Made by a program: the position numbers and the translations under genes. A stretch of DNA of 10,571 nt from Nocardioidaceae bacterium (lineage in GTDB: Bacteria > Actinomycetota > Actinomycetes > Propionibacteriales > Nocardioidaceae), in the NCBI GenBank assembly GCA_025966335.1, contig JAICRS010000099.1:1-10571 (forward strand). Reading direction: 5' to 3'. The first letter of the stretch is position 1, and the number at the start of each line of letters is the position of its first letter. The notes under the pieces are model-generated. The model was given only the letters and a program-made list of their open reading frames with translations. It did not search any database and was not told the DNA's origin. Shown here in pieces: positions 5,769-10,571 of this stretch.

Positions 5769-7142
5769 CTAGACCACGGCGGGCGGGGTGTTGCCGGCGT
5801 CCCGGATTCCCTTGCGCGCGTCCACCTTCAGCAGCAGCAGACCGCCGATGACGAAGAACATGATCAGCGCGAAGATCGCCGGCCGGTAGGAGTCGGTGAG
5901 CTGGTAGACCAGACCGAAGGTGAGCGTCCCGAACCAGCTCGTCCCCCGCTCACAGGCGTGGTAGAAGCTGAAGTACTCCGCCTCCTTGCCCTGGGGGATC
6001 AGCAGGCTGAAGAACGACCGGGCCAGCGCCTGGGTGCCGCCGAGGACCAGTCCGATCGCCACCGCGAGCACCAGGAACGGGGTGACCTGGCCCTCGGGCA
6101 GGAAGTAGGCCACCGAGACGATCACCATCCAGATCGCGAGGCCCACCAGGATGACCCGCCGCCCGCCGTACCGCTCGGCCGCCTTGCCGAAGACCAGCGC
6201 CCCGGCGAAGCCCACGAACTGGACCAGCAGGATGGTCGCGATCAACGTGCTCTGGCCGAACCCGAGCTCCTCCGCGCCGAACGTGGAGGAGGAGGCGATC
6301 ACTGTCTGGATGCCGTCGTTGAAGAACAGGTAGGCGAGCAGGAAGGTCACGGTGACCGGGTAGTTCCGCATGTCCTTCAGCGTGGCGACGAGCTGACCGA
6401 AGCTCTGCTGGACCAGCCCGCCCTGCTCCGGGACCACGTGGGTCGGACGGTAGTTGCGCAGCCGCAGGAACGGGATCAGCGTGAAGCCGGCCCACCACAG
6501 CGCCGCGGACAACATGCTCAGCCGGACCGCGAAGCTCTCGTCCTCGATCCCGAGAGCGTTGTGGCCGAGCACCATCCCGAGGTTGACCACCAGCAGCAGG
6601 CCGCCGCCGAGGTAGCCGAACGCCCAGCCTCGCGAGGAGACCCGGTCCCGTTCGTTCTCGTTGGCGATCAGGCACAGGATCGAGTCGTTGACGACCACTG
6701 ACGCCCCGAGGCACAGGTTGGCCACGATCACCGCGAACGCGCCGAGCTGCCAGTTGTCGCCGGTGACGAAGAACAGCAGCGCCGCGGATGCGGCACCGGT
6801 CCAGGCGAACCCGGCCAGCATCTGCTTCTTGTGCTCGGTGCGGTCCGCCACGGCGCCGAGCAGGGGCAGCACCAGCGCCGACAGCAGCGTGGAGAAGGTG
6901 ATGATGTAGGACGGGAGCGAGCCGGGTGGCACCGGCAGGAAGCCCAGCACCTGCACCCGGTCGTCGACCGCGGCCTCCCTGGCCACCGAGATCAGGTAGG
7001 GCGCGAACAGCACGGTGGTGACCGTGGTGACGTAGGCGGAGTTGGCCCAGTCGTACCAGTACCACGCGCGCTGCTCGCGGCGCCGGGCCAGCGGTGAGAG
7101 GTCGGCGATGCCGACCGGGCCGGAGGGAGTCTCGTGGGTCAT
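5769..7142 (-). CDS. UMF1-family MFS transporter (Atg22-like)
   Basis: The product is 457 residues with about 11-12 hydrophobic segments, the size of a major facilitator. The N-terminal EQRAWYWYDWANSAYVTTV motif (about residues 22-40) is the hallmark of the UMF1/Atg22-like family (the yeast member exports amino acids from the vacuole). DRTEHKKQ (about 96-103) fits the loop between helices 2 and 3, and a RYGGRR loop appears in the second half. The substrate in bacteria is unknown. The ATG at 7142 overlaps the stop of the upstream phosphodiesterase gene (ATGA), with AGAGGAG about 9 bases before it; an open frame continuing to 7499 is inside that gene. Coupling hints at moving a product or precursor of glycerophosphodiester breakdown, which is only an inference. 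Confidence 0.88.
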   Translation of the reverse strand: MTHETPSGPVGIADLSPLARRREQRAWYWYDWANSAYVTTVTTVLFAPYLISVAREAAVDDRVQVLGFLPVPPGSLPSYIITFSTLLSALVLPLLGAVADRTEHKKQMLAGFAWTGAASAALLFFVTGDNWQLGAFAVIVANLCLGASVVVNDSILCLIANENERDRVSSRGWAFGYLGGGLLLVVNLGMVLGHNALGIEDESFAVRLSMLSAALWWAGFTLIPFLRLRNYRPTHVVPEQGGLVQQSFGQLVATLKDMRNYPVTVTFLLAYLFFNDGIQTVIASSSTFGAEELGFGQSTLIATILLVQFVGFAGALVFGKAAERYGGRRVILVGLAIWMVIVSVAYFLPEGQVTPFLVLAVAIGLVLGGTQALARSFFSLLIPQGKEAEYFSFYHACERGTSWFGTLTFGLVYQLTDSYRPAIFALIMFFVIGGLLLLKVDARKGIRDAGNTPPAVV

Positions 7143-7975
7143 CGGGTGGCTCCTCTCCACTGCCCGCGCTCGATGAGGACCTCGCGCAGCACGTCGGTCC
7201 GGTCGGTCATCAGGCCGTCGACCCCGAGGTCGAGCAGCTGGCGCATCTCCGTGGGGTCGTCCACGGTCCACACGTGGACGTGCTTGCCGAGCGCGTGTGC
7301 CCGCGCGACCAGCCCCGGGGTGACGACGGTCAGTGGGCCACGCCGGTGCGGCACCTGCAGCGCCGCCGCCCGGCTGCGTGCCAGTACGACGGACCGGGCG
7401 ACTGCCGGCAGGGCCCGGAACGCGACCACGTCGAAGGGGGTCGCGGCGGTGGCCACCCGGGCACCGGCCAGCGCGCGGAACCGTCGCATCCGACGCCACG
7501 AGAACGACCCGACGCAGACCCGGTCATGGGCATCGGTCGCCTCCAACAGAGCGATCAGCGGCTCCACCGCGGCGTCGGACTTGAGGTCGATGTTGAACCG
7601 GGCCTCGGGGAACTGCTCGAACAACGAGGCCATCGTCGGGATCTGCTCGCGGCCGCCGATCAGCGCCTCGGCCACCTCGGCGTACTCCAGCTCGGCGACC
7701 GGCCCCTCCTGTTCGGTGACCCGGTCGAGGACCGTGTCGTGGAAGGCGAGCAGCGCGCCGTCACGGGTGGCGTGCACGTCGGTCTCCAGATGGGTGTAGC
7801 CCAGGTCGACCGCGTGCTGGAACGCGGCCATCGTGTTCTCCAGCCCCTCGATCTCGGGGTGGAAGGCGCCGCCGCGGTGCGCGAACGCGAGCACCGCTCC
7901 GGGGTGGTCAAGACCCTCGTCGAGAAACGGGAAACCGGTGCGTGGTCGCGTCACCAGAGCAGTATCCAACGTCAT
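7139..7975 (-). CDS. Glycerophosphodiester phosphodiesterase (GDPD family)
   Basis: The product is 278 residues, with no signal peptide, so probably cytoplasmic. The enzyme cleaves glycerophosphodiesters to glycerol-3-phosphate and an alcohol, with a divalent metal. The TIM-barrel catalytic motifs are all present: HRGG (His33), ENT (46-48), LETDVHATRDG with Glu64 and Asp66, the second catalytic His79 in FHD, FNIDLK (127-132), and HVWTVDD near the C-terminus. The start at ATG 7975 has GGAG only 2 bases away, so its translation signal is poor. A GTG at 8008 would add 11 residues but falls inside a perfect palindrome and has no Shine-Dalgarno. The stop overlaps the transporter start. It could equally belong to a phospholipid-recycling or teichoic-acid-degrading subfamily. 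Confidence 0.92.
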   Translation of the reverse strand: MTLDTALVTRPRTGFPFLDEGLDHPGAVLAFAHRGGAFHPEIEGLENTMAAFQHAVDLGYTHLETDVHATRDGALLAFHDTVLDRVTEQEGPVAELEYAEVAEALIGGREQIPTMASLFEQFPEARFNIDLKSDAAVEPLIALLEATDAHDRVCVGSFSWRRMRRFRALAGARVATAATPFDVVAFRALPAVARSVVLARSRAAALQVPHRRGPLTVVTPGLVARAHALGKHVHVWTVDDPTEMRQLLDLGVDGLMTDRTDVLREVLIERGQWRGATR

Positions 7976-7990
7976 GGCTCCATGCTGACG

Positions 7991-8008
7991 GTGACGCGCG
8001 CGCGTCAC
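7991..8008. promoter_or_regulatory. 18-bp perfect palindrome, candidate operator
   Basis: GTGACGCGC is followed directly by GCGCGTCAC. It lies 16-33 bases before the phosphodiesterase start and 69 bases before the zinc-ribbon gene, in the divergent gap. A dimeric repressor could control one or both genes. The arms GTGA and TCAC are 10 bases apart, not the 6 of CRP/GlxR sites, so I do not name a regulator. Confidence 0.55.
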
Positions 8009-8063
8009 ATCCGCGTTCGTACTCAGCCGCGCGTTGATCCGCGGGCTCGGCTTGCCCCGGGAG

Positions 8064-8076
8064 TATGTTCGGAGGC
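8064..8076 (+). promoter_or_regulatory. -10-like hexamer placed for leaderless transcription
   Basis: TATGTT (8064-8069, TANNNT pattern) ends exactly 7 bases before ATG 8077, so an mRNA could begin at or next to the start codon. No convincing -35 lies at the right distance (TTGATC at 8034 is 24 bases away). Confidence 0.45.
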
Positions 8077-8337
8077 ATGGACGCGATGACCTGCCCCAAG
8101 TGCCAGTCCGCGATGAGCACCCGCTCGCTCGGCGGCGTCTCGGTCAGTCGATGCTCGTCCTGCAACGGCATCTTCCTCGAGCGCGCCGACCTCGGGAACC
8201 TGGTGGAGGCCGAGAACGACTTCCACCAGCACAGCGGCCCGATGACCGAGCCGCTGCCGCGGATCACCGAGGACATGACCGCTCCGCCGCCGAGCCGTCC
8301 GCGGACCCGCTCCTACATCGAGACCCTCTTCGACTGA
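8077..8337 (+). CDS. Small TFIIB-type zinc-ribbon protein
   Basis: The product is 86 residues with a zinc-ribbon of the zf-TFIIB family at its N-terminus: CPKC (Cys6, Cys9) and CSSC (Cys26, Cys29), followed by the usual NGIFLERADLGNLVEAE. The second half is Pro/Arg-rich and ends SYIETLFD. Such proteins are common and mostly uncharacterised; binding to nucleic acid or protein is possible but not shown by the sequence. Three in-frame ATGs compete: 8065, 8077 and 8086. I chose 8077 because a -10-like TATGTT sits 7 bases before it, suggesting a leaderless mRNA. If the mRNA has a leader, GGAGG at 8071-8075 would favour 8086 (spacing 10). Confidence 0.82.
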   Translation: MDAMTCPKCQSAMSTRSLGGVSVSRCSSCNGIFLERADLGNLVEAENDFHQHSGPMTEPLPRITEDMTAPPPSRPRTRSYIETLFD

Positions 8338-8351
8338 GCCCATGCCGCGAG

Positions 8352-8365
8352 GCCGCCGGGGCGGC
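8352..8365. terminator. Two-way terminator between convergent genes
   Basis: GCCGC-CGGG-GCGGC forms a 5-bp hairpin in the 36-base gap between the zinc-ribbon stop and the HTH-MurA-like stop; extra GC bases on both sides can lengthen it. No T-run. Position between convergent genes is the main support. Confidence 0.4.
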
Positions 8366-8373
8366 GGGCCGGC

Positions 8374-9906
8374 TCAGATGTCCCGGAAGGTCTCGATCCG
8401 CGCGCCGAGCGTGTTGAGCCGCTCGGCCAGGTCCTCGTAACCGCGGTTGATCACGTAGACCGAGCGCAGCACCGAGGTGCCCTTCGACGCCAGCATCCCG
8501 AGCAGGATCACCACCGCCGGACGCAGCGCGGGCGGGCAGACGATCTCGGCGCCGCGCCACCGGGTCGGGCCCTCGATCATCACCCGGTGCGGGTCGAGCA
8601 GCTTGACCTGCGCACCGAGCTTGGTCAGCTCGGTGAGGTAGATGGCCCGGTTCTCGTAGACCCAGTCGTGCAGCAGCGTCTGGCCCTGCGCGACCGCCGC
8701 GATCACCGCGAAGAACGGCAGGTTGTCGATGTTCAGCCCCGGGAACGGCATCGGGTGGATCTTGTCGATGGGGGAGTGCAGCACCGAGACCTTGGTCGTG
8801 ATGTCCACCAGGCGCGTGTGGCCGTTGGCGGCGACGTACTCCTCGCTGCGGTGGTAGCTGAACCCCATCTCCTCGAGCAGGGCGAGCTCGATCTCGAGAA
8901 ACTCGATCGGGACCCGGCAGATGGTGATCTCGGAGTCGGTGACGATCGCCGCGGCGAGCAGCGACATCGCCTCGATCGGGTCCTCCGAGGGTGCATAATC
9001 CACGTCGGTGTCGATGTCCTTCTGGCCGTGCACGGTCAGCGTGGTGGTGCCGACACCGTCGATCTGCACCCCGAGCTTCTGCAGGAAGAAGCAGAGGTCC
9101 TGGACCATGTAGTTCGGGCTGGCGTTGCGGATCACCGTGACGCCATCGTGGCGTGCAGCCGCGAGCAGGGCGTTCTCGGTGACGGTGTCCCCGCGCTCGG
9201 TCAGCACGATCGGACGGATCGGGGTGATCGCCCGGTTCACCGTCGCGTGGTAGCTGCCCTCGGTGGCCTTGACCTCGAGGCCGAACGGCCGCAGCGCCGC
9301 CATGTGCGGCTCCACGGTGCGGGTGCCGAGGTCGCAACCGCCCGCGTAGGGCAGCTCGAAGGTGTCCTCGCGGTGCATCAGCGGGCCGAGGAACATGATG
9401 ATCGAGCGAGTACGCCGGGCCGCGTCCGCATCGATCCTGCTCAGGTCGATGTCGGCCGGGGGAATGATCTCCAGGTCGTTCTCGTCGTTGAGCCACCGGC
9501 TCTGCACGCCGATGCTGTGCAGCACCTCGAGGAGCCGGTTCACCTCCTCGATCCGGGCGACGCGGCGCAGCGTCGTACGGCCCCGGTTCAGAAGCGAGGC
9601 ACACAGCAGCGCGACGCCGGCGTTCTTCGACGACTTCACGTCGATGCTGCCGGACAGCTTGGTGGGACCGGAGACGCGGAGGTGGGTGGGGCCACCGACC
9701 ACACCGAGCGAGACGATCTCGGAGTCGAGGGCCTCACCGATCCGGGCCAGCATCTCCAGGCTGAGGTTCTGGTGGCCGCGCTCGATCCGGTTCACCGCGC
9801 TCTGGCTGGTGGCGAGGACGTCGGCGAGCTGTTGCTGGGTCCAGCCGCGGTGCTTGCGTGCGTCGCGGATGAGATTGCCGATCCGGCTCAGGTAGTCCTC
9901 AGTCAT
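8374..9906 (-). CDS. XRE-type helix-turn-helix fused to MurA-like enolpyruvyl transferase
   Basis: The product is 510 residues. Residues 7-66 are an XRE/Cro-type DNA-binding domain (WTQQQLADVL, then the recognition helix SQSAVNRIERG). From about 74 to the end is an EPT/RT3VC enolpyruvyl-transferase fold most like UDP-N-acetylglucosamine 1-carboxyvinyltransferase. MurA residues look kept: Lys94-Asn95, Cys191 in GGCDLGTR (the fosfomycin-target cysteine), Arg196, Asp394 in NIDNLPF and Arg462. It may therefore be catalytic, a sensor of UDP-GlcNAc or PEP, or both. The same fusion occurs in Streptomyces (I recall SCO5998 as an example, annotated as a second MurA). The start at 9906 is preferred to ATG 9918 because homologues begin MTxDYL and a -10-like TATGGT is 7 bases upstream. 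The promoter spacer is filled with palindromes, consistent with autoregulation. Confidence 0.9.
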   Translation of the reverse strand: MTEDYLSRIGNLIRDARKHRGWTQQQLADVLATSQSAVNRIERGHQNLSLEMLARIGEALDSEIVSLGVVGGPTHLRVSGPTKLSGSIDVKSSKNAGVALLCASLLNRGRTTLRRVARIEEVNRLLEVLHSIGVQSRWLNDENDLEIIPPADIDLSRIDADAARRTRSIIMFLGPLMHREDTFELPYAGGCDLGTRTVEPHMAALRPFGLEVKATEGSYHATVNRAITPIRPIVLTERGDTVTENALLAAARHDGVTVIRNASPNYMVQDLCFFLQKLGVQIDGVGTTTLTVHGQKDIDTDVDYAPSEDPIEAMSLLAAAIVTDSEITICRVPIEFLEIELALLEEMGFSYHRSEEYVAANGHTRLVDITTKVSVLHSPIDKIHPMPFPGLNIDNLPFFAVIAAVAQGQTLLHDWVYENRAIYLTELTKLGAQVKLLDPHRVMIEGPTRWRGAEIVCPPALRPAVVILLGMLASKGTSVLRSVYVINRGYEDLAERLNTLGARIETFRDI

Positions 9907-9913
9907 GGCTCCG

Positions 9914-9941
9914 ACCATATCTCAGATATGAGATAGGACAA
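9914..9941 (-). promoter_or_regulatory. Promoter with built-in double operator, HTH-MurA-like gene
   Basis: On the minus strand TTGTCC (9941-9936) and TATGGT (9919-9914) are 16 bases apart, and TATGGT is 7 bases before ATG 9906. The spacer holds two overlapping inverted repeats on an AT-rich island: CATATCT-C-AGATATG (9916-9930, perfect) and TATCTCA-GATA-TGAGATA (9918-9935). A dimer bound here would block RNA polymerase. The XRE domain of the adjacent gene product is the obvious candidate. Confidence 0.6.
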
Positions 9942-9958
9942 CCGCGCAACGCCGGGCC

Positions 9959-9989
9959 GCCGCGTGCCGTGTGGCCGGAACCACGCGGC
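9959..9989. repeat. 8-bp inverted repeat upstream of the dehydrogenase
   Basis: GCCGCGTG (9959-9966) and CACGCGGC (9982-9989) are perfect complements 15 bases apart; a competing GTGG/CCAC hairpin lies within. It may be an operator for the dehydrogenase gene. Confidence 0.35.
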
Positions 9990-10005
9990 AGGGGTCGTCG
10001 GGGGA

Positions 10006-10023
10006 CATCCTAGGATGCCAAGC
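10006..10023 (+). promoter_or_regulatory. Palindrome with -10-like TAGGAT before the dehydrogenase
   Basis: CATCCTAGGATG (10006-10017) is a perfect 12-bp palindrome. It contains TAGGAT (10011-10016), a TANNNT -10-like element ending exactly 7 bases before ATG 10024, which suggests a leaderless mRNA and a possible repressor site on the -10. There is no Shine-Dalgarno in the last 15 bases and no clear -35. Confidence 0.5.
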
Positions 10024-10571
10024 ATGCGCGTCACGACGATCCACGGCCCCGGCGACATCCGGCTCGAGCAGCGGCCGGCGCCCAGCATCGGCGAGCCGAC
10101 CGAGGCGATCGTGAAGGTGGTCGCCAGCTGCGTGTGCGGGTCGGACCTGTGGCCGTACCGAGGCGAGAACCCGATCGAGCCGGGCAGCCCGATCGGCCAC
10201 GAGATGGTCGGTGTCGTCGAGGAGGTCGGCTCGCAGGTGCGGTCGTTCCGGCCGGGGGACTTCGTGATCGCGCCGTTCGTGCACTGCGACAACACCTGTG
10301 CGCACTGTCGTGCCGGCGTCACCTCGGCCTGCCGCAACCAGGGGTTCACCGTGGGTGGCCAGGCCGAGTACGCAACGGTCCATCAGGCCGACGGCAGCCT
10401 GGTGCGGACCGACGGGATGCCCGACCAGTCGCTGATCCCGTCGCTGCTGGCGCTCTCGGACGTGATGGCCACCGGCTGGCACGCCGCCGTTGCTGCCGGG
10501 GTCCGTCCCGGATCCACCGCCGTCGTCGTCGGCGACGGCGCGGTCGGCCTGTGCGGGGTGCTCGCGGCGGC
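10024..10571 (+). CDS. Zinc-dependent alcohol dehydrogenase (MDR family), 5' part
   Basis: The frame is open from ATG 10024 to the window end, so only the first 182 residues are seen, about half of a typical 340-350-residue enzyme. It belongs to the medium-chain, zinc-containing NAD(P)-dependent dehydrogenases. Catalytic-zinc ligands are Cys38 (CVCGSD) and the GHE motif (His59-Glu60). A structural-zinc-like cluster has Cys88, Cys92, Cys95 and Cys103; its first gap is 3 residues, unlike the usual CxxC spacing. The nucleotide-binding turn GDGAVG (170-175) begins the Rossmann fold. The sequence resembles an actinobacterial subfamily with DLWPYR after the catalytic cysteine; its substrate is unknown to me. 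Divergent from the HTH-MurA-like gene across a palindrome-rich gap. Confidence 0.9.
   Translation, partial: MRVTTIHGPGDIRLEQRPAPSIGEPTEAIVKVVASCVCGSDLWPYRGENPIEPGSPIGHEMVGVVEEVGSQVRSFRPGDFVIAPFVHCDNTCAHCRAGVTSACRNQGFTVGGQAEYATVHQADGSLVRTDGMPDQSLIPSLLALSDVMATGWHAAVAAGVRPGSTAVVVGDGAVGLCGVLAA

Noticed and set aside
5712..6701. Plus-strand open frame (329 codons) over the transporter
   Set aside because: Antisense to a complete membrane transporter; hydrophilic, Asp/Glu/Arg/Gln-rich and without motifs.
7991..8008. CRP/GlxR-type site at the 18-bp palindrome
   Set aside because: GTGA and TCAC are separated by 10 bases; CRP-family sites use 6.
7976..8008. GTG 8008 as the phosphodiesterase start
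   Set aside because: No Shine-Dalgarno, the extra 11 residues look non-native, and the codon lies in the palindrome.
8587..9936. Plus-strand open frame (449 codons) antisense to the HTH-MurA-like gene
   Set aside because: Composition is Val/Asp/Arg/His repeats expected from reading a GC-rich gene backwards; no family resemblance.
1..10571. CRISPR arrays, insertion sequences, phage genes
   Set aside because: No regularly spaced repeats, transposase, integrase or capsid-type genes were seen on either strand.

Overview
The window reads as chromosomal DNA of a high-GC actinobacterium. Three things support this: an RbpA gene, the conserved lnt–ppm1–fxsA block beside rbpA (the same neighbourhood as Rv2050–Rv2053 in Mycobacterium tuberculosis), and dense coding with GTG starts and 4-base stop/start overlaps. 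The RbpA and HTH-MurA-like sequences look most like Nocardioides/Streptomyces relatives; family-level placement (Nocardioidaceae) is a guess. I see no phage, insertion sequence, CRISPR, tRNA or rRNA.

Region 1 (1-1900, plus strand) is the end of a lysine-degradation operon: the C-terminal part of D-lysine 5,6-aminomutase alpha (kamD), the complete beta subunit (kamE) and 3-aminobutyryl-CoA ammonia-lyase (kal), all coupled by 4-base overlaps. They belong to the 3,5-diaminohexanoate route of lysine breakdown, best known from fermenting anaerobes.

Region 2 (1901-2343) has no convincing protein gene but is full of secondary structure: a terminator-like hairpin after kal, then a roughly 300-base stretch with two separate domains, each closed by a 14-bp stem. 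I recognise no known RNA family. It is the best candidate for something undescribed, either a stand-alone RNA or a leader of lnt.

Region 3 (2344-5170, plus strand) is lnt (apolipoprotein N-acyltransferase), ppm1 (polyprenyl-phosphate mannose synthase) and fxsA (membrane protein), again coupled by overlaps. Two membrane/cell-envelope enzymes that are one fused protein in M. tuberculosis are separate here.

Region 4 (5190-7975, minus strand) has rbpA (RNA polymerase-binding protein) with a strong Shine-Dalgarno and a textbook sigma-R/sigma-H-type promoter, then, upstream of it on the same strand, a UMF1-family transporter coupled to a glycerophosphodiester phosphodiesterase.

Region 5 (7976-10571) contains a small zinc-ribbon protein (plus), a fusion of a helix-turn-helix domain to a MurA-like enolpyruvyl transferase (minus), and the start of a zinc-dependent alcohol dehydrogenase (plus, cut by the window end). 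Its intergenic gaps carry several palindromes, including an 18-bp perfect one and a double palindrome filling the -35/-10 spacer of the HTH-MurA-like gene. Three genes here share a -10-like hexamer exactly 7 bases before an ATG, the layout expected for leaderless mRNAs.
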